Below, one piece after another: positions 1-9,276 of a stretch of 64,000 bases of DNA. The stretch is from CAZNPH01 sp964574985 (GTDB taxonomy: Bacteria; Bacteroidota; Bacteroidia; Bacteroidales; SM23-62). The notes beneath the pieces are model-generated. The model made no database searches. It was not told the origin of the DNA and saw nothing but the letters and a program-made list of their open reading frames with translations. The stretch spans positions 51,056-115,055 of the forward strand of contig CAZNPH010000011.1 of assembly GCA_964574985.1 (NCBI GenBank). The letters run 5' to 3'. Numbering within the stretch: position 1 is the first letter of the stretch; each line of letters starts with the position of its first letter. A program made the position numbers and the translations under genes.

Positions 1-2
1 AC

Positions 3-1565
3 CAGTTTGATATGCTGAGACGTATGCCCGGTGGATTGGAAAAGATGCGGGAAGTGGTGGATCAGTTCCACCAACATGGCATCAAAGTATATGTTTCCTA
101 TATGCCCTGGGACGAAACCACCCGGCGTGAAAACATAACCGACCAGGAAGTCCTTGCTTTTATCCTGGATTCAACAGGTATTGACGGAGTCTATTTCGAC
201 ACCTTTGCAAACAGGGGAAGAATTTTTCGTGAAGCCGCCGGTAAAAAGGACAGCAGCATTGTTTTTAGTACTGAGCTTTGCCCATCCATATATGATATCC
301 AGGGCAAGCAGGCCATTACTGCCTCATGGGTGCAATGGGGCCCGCATCAACCAACATTTGCAGACGCATATGATGAATTCGGGGTGTTGCACCTGAAATG
401 GATCGTACCTGACCATATGCAATTCCAGATAAAACGCTACCGGCGGGATCATACCGAAGAAATGATGGCAGCATGGATCAATGGCAGCGGCATGATGGTT
501 TGGGAAAACGTATTCGGGACATGGAACCCGTGGAGCCAGGAAAACAAGAAGCAAATACGGAAAATGAATCCCATCTGGCAGCGTTACGCCGATGTATATA
601 CCAGTGACAACTGGAAACCTTATTATCCGACCCATGTTGATGGTTTGAATTTATCTGTATGGGAAAATGATTCAATCACCATGATCAATTTGGTCAATGT
701 TGCGGCGGGAATCCGGCATTATTCCGTTCCGGAAGAATTCGTGTCAGAAAAAGAATATGTCTTCAATCTGTGGAATGGCCGGAAAATCAATCCCGGGCAG
801 TCTATTCCTGTCAATCAGTTTGGATGCATTCTTTTAAGGAGGGATAAGGAAGACAAGTCTTTTACGGCTTTTCTGGGGTATCAGGAAAATATTCACAGTC
901 AAGCCATAACCGGCCCTGATGAATATGCTTATGCCAGATCATTGAAAGAATATGAGGTATATCAATATCCTGATCAGCCCAAAAATCCTGTCCACGGCTT
1001 GTTGCCTGTGAAAGGAGGAATTTATCATCTTGATATCGTGCATAATATCAATTCAGGGGGTTGTTATCCCGACCCTGATGCGAAAGAGGATCATGTCTGG
1101 AGTGATTACCTGAGGATTGGGAGTAAGAATCATCATTTGAAAATTGAAACAGGACCTTACCATATCATGCCACGTGTGGTGACCAACGGGGACTATGAAA
1201 AATTTCTCCGGGCCACGGGATATGAACCGGAGGTTCCCGGCCATTTTCTGGCGCACTGGCAAGGCCGTACATGTCCGGATTCTCTGCAGGACAAACCTGT
1301 AGTGTATGTAGACATCAATGACGCAAGGGCCTATGCTGTCTGGGCGGGTATGAGGATCCCCACAGAATATGAATGGCAAACAGGAGCCGAACAAAACGGG
1401 GATCAATTCATTTATAATGAAGTGTATGAACTGACCGAAGGGATAAGGAACGACGGGCACAACCGCTTTATCATGCTTCGTGGTGGTTGCGCATCCTGGA
1501 GGCCCCGGCGAACAATCCCGGTATGCTTAAGATGTTCGCCTTGCGGGACGCCAGGCCGCATCTGA
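3..1565 (+). pseudogene. Truncated glycosidase-like protein with C-terminal formylglycine-generating-enzyme (SUMF1)-like domain
   Basis: The reading frame is already open at the left edge, so the 5' end lies outside the window. The first ~280 residues look like the end of a TIM-barrel glycosidase (GIDGVYFDTF near residue 56, then TASWVQWGPHQ), followed by a beta-rich segment. From about residue 390 it resembles the SUMF1/FGE fold (VTNGDYEKFLRATGY, PVVYVDINDARAYAVWAG, PTEYEWQ, then FIMLRGG). The SUMF1 part appears shortened: QFIY is followed at once by NEVYELTEG, where relatives carry a few dozen more residues, and the domain stops at GGCASW (about 1499). The last 21 residues are out-of-frame translation of the next gene remnant. 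The glycosidase family is not assignable. Product probably non-functional. Confidence 0.6.
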
Positions 1566-2566
1566 ATTTGGTTCCCTGGGCCGGTGAGTTTGTGGGCAAA
1601 TACCTGACCTCGGGAACTCTGGTCCTCCGGATGTCGGAAGACAAGGAGCTGGAAGAGACTCTGTCCCGGGTGGTGGACCGTTTGATCGAGCTGCAGGCGG
1701 AGAACGGTTACCTGGGTCCCTGGCCGGAAGATGAACAATTGCTGGGACACTGGGATTTGTGGGGACATTACCATGTGTTGCACGGACTCCTGTTGTGGAA
1801 TGAATACACCGGGGATGAGAGGGCACTGGAATCTGCAAAGCGGGCAGCGGATCTTATTTGTGATACTTATCTGGATACGGACCGGAGGATCATCGAAGCG
1901 GGATCCCCGGAGAAAAACCTTTCCATCATGCACCCCCTTCTGATCCTGTACCGGAAAACCGGAAATGAACGTTACCTGAAAATGACCGATGAAATACTGG
2001 TTGACCTGAAGGAAGGAGGTAATTTTCTGGAGGCCGGACTCAAAGGGGTGGAAGGAAAAACATTTCCCCTCTGGCTCAGGATTCCCGGATAGTCGAAAAA
2101 TACCACGGTTACGGTAAACGGAGAACCTGTGCGGGATGTTTCTCCGGGGAGCTACCTGAAACTGGAGCGTGTGTGGAATGAAGAAGACCGGATCCAACTT
2201 GAACTGGATATGAGCATCCGTCACATTGAGGGAGGAAGACGACTCAAGGGACATGTTTCCATATACAGGGGTCCCTGTCTTTTTGCATTCGATCCCCGTT
2301 TCAATCCTGGCATCCGGGAATCATATCCCCTGCACGGGTATATTCCTTCTCACCGGGTACCTCTGCCCCTGCCGGATGTGGAAAAACTTTCCCAGGCGGA
2401 TTTGCTGCCTCAGGAAGCCGGGGAATACGGTTCGGGATTGTTCAGGCCCTGGATGCTGATGGAAATACCAACTGCCGGGGATATGAAGATCATACTGTGT
2501 GATTTTGCCACCGCCGGGTATCCAGGCACTTCATACCGGAGCTGGTTGCGGGCAATACCCGGGTGA
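1487..2566 (+). pseudogene. GH127/DUF1680 (beta-L-arabinofuranosidase-like) pseudogene with in-frame TAG and internal deletion
   Basis: The N-terminal half matches the DUF1680/GH127 alpha-barrel (NNPGMLKMF, LVPWAGEFVGKYL, ENGYLGPWP, HWDLWGHYH, LYRKTGNERYLKM). After EGGNFLEAGLKG the sequence jumps straight to the C-terminal beta domain (FPLWLRIPG), so the central catalytic part is missing. Codon 2090-2092 is TAG where relatives have Trp (RIPGW). The frame continues unchanged beyond it (SKNTTVTVNGEPV) to a normal TGA at 2564-2566. The 5' end is fused to the previous remnant near 1490-1500. Two independent lesions in one gene argue for a real pseudogene rather than a sequencing error. Confidence 0.8.
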
Positions 2567-2572
2567 AAGACT

Positions 2573-5404
2573 TTATGAATCTGTGGTGAAGGAATAATAA
2601 CCTGATGGCAGGGAACATTCCGAGATACTTTTACCGGTTTGTTCCCATTTTACCTGATGGCCTGATGGTCCCTGTATCTGTTTGATCTGCGCGGACCGAA
2701 ACGGGACAGTTATTCGGGCCGTTGAATTGGCCGGTACAGCGAACGAAAATTGCATTTTGCCATCCTGACGATGCCATTCGGAAATGATCTTTCCGTAAAC
2801 CGACTCATGTGAGGTTTCTGCCCGGTCGAGTCCGGGTGCAAAATAGGGTTTGATCAGAAATAGCTGAAAACCAGGGTTTTCCGGATCGGGACGGATACCC
2901 CCCAGTCCGTTTATAAACCAGGCCGTGATGCCGGTATAGGTTGTGTGGATCTGGCTTTTGTGGAAATCCCAGTACTCAGGCCAGGTGGTGGCTCCGTTTT
3001 TCAGCAGGTTGGCGTAACCCGGATATTCTTCCCGGAGGAGGATATGGAATACAAGATCCTGGCGTTCAAGTAAACCGGTGAGTATCTTGATCAGTAGAGG
3101 AGTGGCGTTTCCCGTATCAAAATATGGATGTTCTCCCGTGATGTCTTTCAGAAAACTTTCAAGCACGTCATCCCGGAGGCTGTCCGGCGGAATGCCGGTA
3201 AACAGAGGGAATGCCTGACGCATCTGGTCGGTGTCCAGATACACCTTTTTTTGCGGATTATAGTATTTCCGGTGAACGGCTTTTCTCAGTGCCCGGAGTC
3301 TTTCCCGGTAAAGTCCGGCATCCTCTGTTTTTCCGAGTGTTTCAGCTTCCCGTATGGCCAGTTGCAGGTTCCAGGCATAGGCGCAATTATTGTAATGTCT
3401 GGCTGCTTCAGAAGGCCCCGGTTCGTAACGTTTGCCCACTTCTTCCAGGGGAACATCCGGTGCGGGGAATTTACCCGGATGAGGACGGGCCCAGTCTCCC
3501 AGTCCCCTGACCCCTGTTCTGGGTTCATAGAAGGGCAAAACACCGTTTTCCAGCCGGGAATGCAGGAATTCCAGCCAATTCCGGATGGCCGGCCATGTCT
3601 TTTCCAGCAACCGCTTATCCCTGTAATGCAGATACGCATGCCAGGCGAGAAATACCGGTGCGGAGCTCCATAGTGGCCCACCCCCTGCATCATCCCGGGG
3701 AGCACAATGGGGAAAATATCCGTTATCATGCTGAACGTCCCGCCAGTCTTCCAGCCATTTGGTGAAAAATCCGCCTGACTCAAAAGCATTGAGTCCGACC
3801 ATGATGTTGGCCATGCCGCCTTCCATTCCGTAACCCCGCCTTTCCCTGTGCGGGCAATCCACTGTAATGCAGTTGAAGGTGTTGGACAGGTAAGTCCACA
3901 GATCGGTTTCGAATATCTGGTTAAGCAGACTGTCCGAGCATTTGAAATGCCCGGTTTGCTTCCTGTCGTTGCTGACCGCCAATGCCCGTATGCAAGATGG
4001 TTCGGGTTTGTTCAATGCACCGGACAGGGTGAGATAGCGTCCCGCGCAGAAATTGAACCGGTGCTTGAAATGCCCCTTGCCCGACTGATTAAGGGTAAGC
4101 CTGCTTTTCTGGCCGTACAGCAATATACGGTCCTTCATGTCGGAGCTCATGATCTCAATGATGGATCCGGGAACTCCCTCAATTTCCAAATCCAGAAAAC
4201 CGGTAAAGTTCCGGCCAAAATCAATCCGCCAGGCTTTTCTTCCTTTATATTCCGCTTCTTTGACCGATACCGGTTCCAGTACTGTATGAATCCTGTCGGG
4301 TTCGGCCATTTCCGAAGTGACCGTTTTACCGGGAGCGGATTTGATTTCAACCGGTTTCCACCGGTCACTGACCCGTTCGCTGAATAAAGTAGAGTTATCC
4401 TTTTTACCTGCATCGATCCATTCCCCGCCGAAAGAACACATCCACCACTGACCGGCCACCAGCCGGGGATCATTGTTGCAGATACTGCTGTTGCCGGGAG
4501 TGCACAGCCAGGTATTGTCACTGGACAGGACCGGCTGGCCCTCCAATCGCAATTGTAGCCGGAACAAAGGTTCGAATGATTCCCGGTTCCCGGTTACATG
4601 CCGCTGTTTGTCCTGGCGGAAGTAGCCCGGACTAAGAGCCACGCCAATGGAATTTAATTCCTTTTTCAGAAGGGATGTGATGTCATAACTTACATAGCGG
4701 AGCCTGGATTTGGAACTCAGCATGGGGGAAAGAACCCGGTGGCCACATCTTTCTCCGTTTACATACAGTTCGTGTATTCCGTCCACCACTATGTGCAGTA
4801 CCGACCGAAGGGACGTATTATCTACTGTGAATTCTTTCCTGAACAGGACCGTGGTATCTTCCGTTTCCCCGTCCGGGTATGGGTATCCGATCCAGTCTCC
4901 GGTCCAGTCTTGCTCGCACATGGGGCCCATGGTAAATGTGCCGGGTCGGCTCCATGCAGATGGATTCCCCTTCTGATCCCAGACCCGTATTTTCCAGAAG
5001 ATCGGGTCGCCTGCGGCGAGGTTTATGCCGTTCCAGGGAACCAGATGCTGTTTGTTGCTTTCCTGTTTGCCGGTATCCCATGCATCGAAGTCTTCCAGGT
5101 CCAGTTTGTCCTCAGATGTTGAAGCCACGATCCGGTAGGCAGATTGCCGGAATGGGTGAAGTTCTTTGGACACATTTGTTTTCCAGCTCAGCCGGGGCAG
5201 AAAAGTATCTACACCCAGAGGATTTTTCAGGTATTCACAACGGAGATCAACCGGACAGATGTGTTGTCCGTCCGTATCATATGTACAGCCGGCAAGAAAC
5301 ATTCCTGCGATCAGGAAAATCACCACGGGGAATAGTTGCCCCGGTTTTTCAGCGGAAAGCTTATCCGAGTTTTTATTGCTCATGGTTTGGCCTTGCCGGT
5401 TCAT
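2573..5404 (-). CDS. Alpha-L-rhamnosidase, GH78, lipoprotein
   Basis: Predicted to release terminal alpha-L-rhamnose from plant or algal glycans at the cell surface or in the periplasm. 943 residues, a normal GH78 length. The N-terminus has a hydrophobic stretch ending in a lipobox with Cys at about residue 40 (FLAGC). N-terminal beta domains follow (PRLSWKT, WTGDWIG), then the (alpha/alpha)6 catalytic barrel with DCPHRERRGYG near 516-526 and an acidic MEGG just after it, where many relatives have GWxGD. GATTWPEYWDF near 805-815 holds the likely general-base Glu, and IRPDPENPGF leads to the C-terminal sheet. The ATG overlaps the stop of the sulfatase remnant (ATGA); an internal Met at codon 8 (5383) is an alternative start. 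It is the only intact-looking enzyme of the decayed locus. Confidence 0.88.
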   Translation of the reverse strand: MNRQGQTMSNKNSDKLSAEKPGQLFPVVIFLIAGMFLAGCTYDTDGQHICPVDLRCEYLKNPLGVDTFLPRLSWKTNVSKELHPFRQSAYRIVASTSEDKLDLEDFDAWDTGKQESNKQHLVPWNGINLAAGDPIFWKIRVWDQKGNPSAWSRPGTFTMGPMCEQDWTGDWIGYPYPDGETEDTTVLFRKEFTVDNTSLRSVLHIVVDGIHELYVNGERCGHRVLSPMLSSKSRLRYVSYDITSLLKKELNSIGVALSPGYFRQDKQRHVTGNRESFEPLFRLQLRLEGQPVLSSDNTWLCTPGNSSICNNDPRLVAGQWWMCSFGGEWIDAGKKDNSTLFSERVSDRWKPVEIKSAPGKTVTSEMAEPDRIHTVLEPVSVKEAEYKGRKAWRIDFGRNFTGFLDLEIEGVPGSIIEIMSSDMKDRILLYGQKSRLTLNQSGKGHFKHRFNFCAGRYLTLSGALNKPEPSCIRALAVSNDRKQTGHFKCSDSLLNQIFETDLWTYLSNTFNCITVDCPHRERRGYGMEGGMANIMVGLNAFESGGFFTKWLEDWRDVQHDNGYFPHCAPRDDAGGGPLWSSAPVFLAWHAYLHYRDKRLLEKTWPAIRNWLEFLHSRLENGVLPFYEPRTGVRGLGDWARPHPGKFPAPDVPLEEVGKRYEPGPSEAARHYNNCAYAWNLQLAIREAETLGKTEDAGLYRERLRALRKAVHRKYYNPQKKVYLDTDQMRQAFPLFTGIPPDSLRDDVLESFLKDITGEHPYFDTGNATPLLIKILTGLLERQDLVFHILLREEYPGYANLLKNGATTWPEYWDFHKSQIHTTYTGITAWFINGLGGIRPDPENPGFQLFLIKPYFAPGLDRAETSHESVYGKIISEWHRQDGKMQFSFAVPANSTARITVPFRSAQIKQIQGPSGHQVKWEQTGKSISECSLPSGYYSFTTDS

Positions 5405-6147
5405 TCGAACAGTTCATCCACTTTTTCATAGTCCTGGTATAGCTTCCAGAGATCGCCGGTCCGTTCCCGGAACCGGTCGATCCTTTTTTTGTATTGCCGG
5501 ACCAGGTCCCTGTATTCTTCCCTGTATGCCAGGTTGTTTATTTCGTCCGGGTCGTTTTCCAGGCCCAGCTGACTCCTGAACGAGCGTCCGTGCATACCGT
5601 AAGGTCCAGGGTCAATTCCGGTAAAATCCAGCAGGGTCGGTGTGATGTCCGCGAAATTGACCATGGCATCGGTGGTGATGCCCTTTTCTTCCTGCCAGGG
5701 ATCCCTGAAGACAAAAGGCATTCTGATACCTGCGTCATACAGGTTGGTCTTGGCACCCCGGAAAGGCCTGCCGTTGTCTGAGGTATAAAGGATCACCGTG
5801 TTGTCCCACTGGCCTGTTTCCCTGAGGATCCGGATCAGTTCGGCCATCCCTTTGTCGGCCCGTTGTGCTGACATGTAATATTTGGCCAGATTTTCCCGGA
5901 TCCCGGGGAGATCAGGCAGATGGGAAGGGACAATGACCTCTTCGGGATGTATGGTGTCGGATCCTTCGCGTTTAAAGGGATGATGGGGTTCGAATGTACA
6001 GAAATAAAGGAAAAAAGGCGGACCGGTGGTGTCGGAAATGAATTCCCGCATGTCCCTGGCCAGCTGTTCCGGGGATCGGGAGCTGGCAAAAGGGTAAAAA
6101 GGGGCCGCTTCCAGTGGTTTCCAAACATCTTCGGGATATTCCTCCAT
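5401..6147 (-). pseudogene. Sulfatase remnant (alkaline-phosphatase superfamily), N-terminus missing
   Basis: The middle and C-terminal segments of a family S1 sulfatase are recognisable: FFLYFCTFEPHHPF, YYMSAQRADKGM, VILYTSDNGRPFRGAKTNLYDAGIRMPFVF (given here as two joined blocks: TSDNGRPFRGAK and LYDAGIRMPF), DITPTLLDFTGI, ENDPDEINNLA. The first half, including the C/S-x-P-x-R modification motif, is absent, and in-frame stops lie shortly upstream of the ATG. A second gap removes the segment between GRSFRSQL and GLENDPDE. The family is normally about 450-550 residues; this is 248. It is translationally coupled to the downstream GH78 gene. Almost certainly inactive. Confidence 0.8.
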
Positions 6148-6219
6148 GGAGGGATGGTACTTGATTGATCTGTATCAATGATTAAAGAAGTAAAGTTAAC
6201 ATTCTCATTAAATTATTCC

Positions 6220-6227
6220 TATTTTTA
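6220..6227 (+). promoter_or_regulatory. Putative -7 promoter element of the GT2/flippase pair
   Basis: TATTTTTA followed by CG resembles the Bacteroidota -7 element TAnnTTTG with A at the last position. It lies only 5 bases before the ATG at 6233, implying an extremely short or absent leader if it is used. No clear -33 TTG is visible. Confidence 0.35.
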
Positions 6228-6232
6228 CGAAG

Positions 6233-7177
6233 ATGAAAAAATTATCCCTGGTCATTTGTGTTTACAACGAAAAGGAGAACATCAAACCCTTGGTGGAGAT
6301 GGTCCGTGAAGAGCTTTCAGGGTATGATTACGAACTGATCTATGTGGATGATGGTTCGACGGACGGCACTGCGGATGAGATAAAATCACTGCACGATCCC
6401 AACATCGTCCTGGCGGAACTGAAGAAAAATTACGGACAAAGTTCTGCGCTGGCTGCAGGGATCGAACTGGCCGGCGGGGAATATGTAGTGACCCTTGACG
6501 GAGACCTTCAGAACGATCCCGCGGACATCCCCAGGATGCTTAATCTGGCGGGAAAAGGTGGCTGGGACCTGGTGGCGGGGATTCGCAGCAACCGGAAAGA
6601 CGGCATCTTTCTTCGCAAGATTCCCAGCCGGATCGCAAATGCGATCATCCGCAGGACCACACATGTAAAGATCCGGGACTACGGTTGTACGCTCAAGGTC
6701 TTCCGTCAGGAGATCGCCAAGGACCTGGGCCTGTACGGGGAACTTCACCGGTTTATTCCGGTGCTGGCCAGTCTGGACGGAGCCACCATAACCCAGGTGG
6801 AGGTCAGGCACCATGCACGTGTGCATGGACGTTCGAAATACGGGTTGGGCCGCACATTCAGGGTGATCAGCGACCTTTTGCTGATGCTTTTCCTGAAGAA
6901 ATACCTTCAGCGCCCCATGCATATTTTCGGGACCACCGGTCTGGTCATATTCCTGATCGGCGTGCTGATCAATGTATATATGCTGGTCCTGAAATTCATG
7001 GGCAGGGACATATGGGGTAAACCTCTTTTGCTGCTTGGCATACTGCTGATCATTGCCGGCATCCAGCTGGTGACCATCGGGATTGTTGCCGAACTGCAGA
7101 TGAGGACTTATTATGAATCCCAGCAGAAAAGACCATATAAGGTAAAAAGGATCACCAGAGGTGAAGAACAGGTATAA
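6233..7177 (+). CDS. GT2 polyprenyl-phosphate glycosyltransferase (GtrB/DPM1-like)
   Basis: Predicted to move a sugar from a nucleotide donor to a polyprenyl phosphate at the inner face of the cytoplasmic membrane. 314 residues. The GT-A domain has VICVYNEKEN (8-17), YVDDGSTDGT (37-46) and the donor/metal motif LDGDLQNDP with D89-G-D91. The C-terminal third has two membrane helices (about 225-250 and 258-283), the arrangement of GtrB/ArnC-type enzymes. It overlaps the following flippase-like gene by 17 bp, so the two are coupled and probably form a lipid-linked sugar module. The acceptor glycan is unknown. Confidence 0.88.
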   Translation: MKKLSLVICVYNEKENIKPLVEMVREELSGYDYELIYVDDGSTDGTADEIKSLHDPNIVLAELKKNYGQSSALAAGIELAGGEYVVTLDGDLQNDPADIPRMLNLAGKGGWDLVAGIRSNRKDGIFLRKIPSRIANAIIRRTTHVKIRDYGCTLKVFRQEIAKDLGLYGELHRFIPVLASLDGATITQVEVRHHARVHGRSKYGLGRTFRVISDLLLMLFLKKYLQRPMHIFGTTGLVIFLIGVLINVYMLVLKFMGRDIWGKPLLLLGILLIIAGIQLVTIGIVAELQMRTYYESQQKRPYKVKRITRGEEQV

Positions 7178-8021
7178 GCATGTGGCCCGGACGATCCTGA
7201 AGATCGCTGTTTCTGCGGGTGCCCTTTGTTTTGTGCTTGCCAGGATCGATCTGCAGGAGTTATGGATCACCTGGAAGCGGTCGGATGTATCCCTGCTGAT
7301 CGTGGCCCTGCTCCTGTTTGGCGCTTCAAAACTGATCGCCGCTTTTCGCCTGAAGCATTTCCTGGGTGCAGCAGGGATGGAACTTTCAAACCGTTACAAC
7401 CTGAAACTGTATCTGCTGGGCATGTTTTACAATCTGTTCTTCCCGGGAGGGGTGGGGGGGGACGGATACAAGATATATCTGCTGAACAGGAAATACCGGG
7501 TAAAAACTTCCAGGATTTTCTGGTCGCTCCTGATCGACCGCATCAGCGGGGTGCAGGCCCTGGTTATTCTGGCCGTCATATTTGCATATACCCTTCCTTC
7601 CGCACAGTCTGTCCCCTTATGGAAAGTCATCTGGTTGCTGGTGCCGGTTTCGTTGATCGTGTTTTATCTGGTGGTCCGGAAATTTTTCAATCATTTCAAA
7701 AAAATATTCATTCTGTTCAACCTTCATTCACTTGCCGTGCAGGGAAGCCAGGTGTTGTGTGCACTGGTGATCCTCACTGCCCTGGGCCACACCGGGAATT
7801 TCACGGGGTATCTTCTGTTGTTTCTGGTTTCTTCCCTGGTGGCCATGGTCCCGGTCAGTATCGGGGGAGCCGGTCTGCGGGAACTGACCTTTCTTTTCGG
7901 ATCGAAATCCCTGGGGCTCGACCCTGACATTTCCATTGCCCTCAGCCTGATGTTCTATTTCATTACCCTGGTGGTTTCTTTTTTCGGGATCTATTACAGC
8001 ATCAAAGGCATCAATGAATAA
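7161..8021 (+). CDS. Flippase-like integral membrane protein (lysylphosphatidylglycerol synthase TM/UPF0104 family)
   Basis: 286 residues with about seven to eight hydrophobic helices and family motifs (FYNLFFPGGVGGDGYKIY near 92-109, LLIDRISG near 124-131, and SIGGAGLRE near 233-241). It starts at GTG 7161 inside the GT2 gene. Members of this family are often found next to glycosyltransferases and are thought to translocate lipid-linked substrates or to be accessory membrane subunits. No MprF-type catalytic synthase domain is present. The pairing with the GT2 gene suggests a polyprenyl-sugar function; this is inference. Confidence 0.75.
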   Translation: MKNRYKHVARTILKIAVSAGALCFVLARIDLQELWITWKRSDVSLLIVALLLFGASKLIAAFRLKHFLGAAGMELSNRYNLKLYLLGMFYNLFFPGGVGGDGYKIYLLNRKYRVKTSRIFWSLLIDRISGVQALVILAVIFAYTLPSAQSVPLWKVIWLLVPVSLIVFYLVVRKFFNHFKKIFILFNLHSLAVQGSQVLCALVILTALGHTGNFTGYLLLFLVSSLVAMVPVSIGGAGLRELTFLFGSKSLGLDPDISIALSLMFYFITLVVSFFGIYYSIKGINE

Positions 8022-8029
8022 TAAAAAAG

Positions 8030-8140
8030 AGGCCGCCTCAGACGGCCGCCTGTATTATTCATAGGTATTGATTAAATAAGTACCGTTTTAGTCCATACCG
8101 GAAAAATAAAAGGCTGCCCCGTTTGAGACAGCCTTTTTGT
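8030..8140. terminator. Two-hairpin terminator zone between convergent genes
   Basis: Hairpin 1: GGCCG (8031-8035) pairs with CGGCC (8043-8047). Hairpin 2: AGGCTG (8111-8116) pairs with CAGCCT (8129-8134), flanked by an A-rich run on the left and TTTTT on the right, so it can end transcription in both directions. It separates the plus-strand GT2/flippase pair from the minus-strand exb operon. Confidence 0.8.
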
Positions 8141-8159
8141 TGATATATGAAAAAATTAT

Positions 8160-8645
8160 TTACAGCTGCAATCTGGGATCTTCGTATTCTTTTCTGGATG
8201 AATAATTGATTTTCAATGCACTTGCCTTGCGAAGTTCCATTTTCACATCGGTCACGATGCCCATTTTTACATTTTGATCGATCTTCAGCGAGACGGTCAT
8301 CGTCTTCTGGTTATTCTCGTTCATGGCATCGCGTTCACTGGAAATGAAATCCCGGATATCATCCGTAGTGGCAAAACGGTCATTAAGCTGTATCCTGGGT
8401 TCGGAACCATACAGCTTCTGCAGATTCGTGTGGGGTTTGCCGATGTATATGAAGCTAACCAGGGATTTTTTCTCAAGCTTCTTGATCTCGCTGGCATTGG
8501 GAACAAGGATGGTTACCTTCAAATTGGTCTCACGCATCACCGTGGTAACCATAAAGAAAAACAACAGCATGAAAACAATGTCAGGCAGAGATGCCGTGTT
8601 GATCGCTTTTACACCTTTTCCTCTGGATTTTTTAAATTTTGCCAT
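8160..8645 (-). CDS. exbD: ExbD/TolR-family biopolymer transport protein (second copy)
   Basis: 161 residues. A short basic cytoplasmic tail is followed by one membrane helix with the proton-carrying Asp in NTASLPDIVFMLLFFF (Asp about 22), then a periplasmic domain. With ExbB it converts proton-motive force into work on a partner such as TonB. It starts 2 bp after the stop of the upstream exbD, so they are cotranscribed. The two ExbD proteins differ clearly in sequence and length (161 and 198), so they are not a recent duplication. Confidence 0.9.
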   Translation of the reverse strand: MAKFKKSRGKGVKAINTASLPDIVFMLLFFFMVTTVMRETNLKVTILVPNASEIKKLEKKSLVSFIYIGKPHTNLQKLYGSEPRIQLNDRFATTDDIRDFISSERDAMNENNQKTMTVSLKIDQNVKMGIVTDVKMELRKASALKINYSSRKEYEDPRLQL

Positions 8646-8647
8646 GA

Positions 8648-9244
8648 TTAGTCTCCTCCGATTTTTTTAGGTTCGGCTTCTGAAATGGCCATGGGATATA
8701 CATCTTTGACTGCATCAATGATTTCCTTCTCGGTAGGTTTCAGGGGATCAAGGTCTTCATATTTGCGTCCGAACCGCTGCATGCACAATTCATTCCTCAG
8801 TTCATTAACGGCAGCGGCCAGTTCATCCTGAACCTCAATATACTTTCCATAGGTTGTTCCGATATCGTTCTGCAGGGAAATGACCCCCTTGGATACCTCC
8901 ATATCTCCGAAATACGGTACATTGATGGTCCTTTTCTCGGAAAGGTCCGCCCGGTTCTCCGGATTGGTGATGAATTCCTTGGTGAGGTCCTTGAGCTGAT
9001 CGACCTCCACCACTTCTTTTTCCACGAATAACTGGTCATTTTTGTTGATCAGCACCACAAAAACATTCCTTTCCTTGATCTGGGTGTCGTCCTCTTGTTG
9101 CTCCTCCTCAGGCATGGGGGGGAGTAACCGGGAGATACCCGTGTCGATATCCATGGTGGTGGCCACCAGAAAGAAGATCAGCAACAGAAAAGCGATATCC
9201 GCCATGGAACCTGCGTTGATCTCTTGTATTTCTCTTTTTGCCAT
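8648..9244 (-). CDS. exbD: ExbD/TolR-family biopolymer transport protein (first copy)
   Basis: 198 residues. The N-terminal helix carries the conserved Asp (about residue 16) in GSMADIAFLLLIFF. The periplasmic part is longer than usual, with an acidic stretch (PEEEQQEDD) just after the membrane and a C-terminal extension past residue 150. It lies downstream of exbB and the 150-residue membrane protein, separated from the latter by a 70-bp gap containing a perfect 13-bp hairpin. It probably forms a stator complex with ExbB and the second ExbD; no tonB is in the window, so the driven partner is unknown. Confidence 0.9.
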   Translation of the reverse strand: MAKREIQEINAGSMADIAFLLLIFFLVATTMDIDTGISRLLPPMPEEEQQEDDTQIKERNVFVVLINKNDQLFVEKEVVEVDQLKDLTKEFITNPENRADLSEKRTINVPYFGDMEVSKGVISLQNDIGTTYGKYIEVQDELAAAVNELRNELCMQRFGRKYEDLDPLKPTEKEIIDAVKDVYPMAISEAEPKKIGGD

Positions 9245-9276
9245 GGGTTCAATGTTTGATTACAAAATATGAACGG

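Noticed and set aside
2090..2092. TAG recoding (suppression or pyrrolysine) in the GH127 gene
   Set aside because: The gene also lacks its central catalytic part and has a fused 5' end, and there is no sign of a suppressor tRNA or pyl genes here. A nonsense mutation is simpler.
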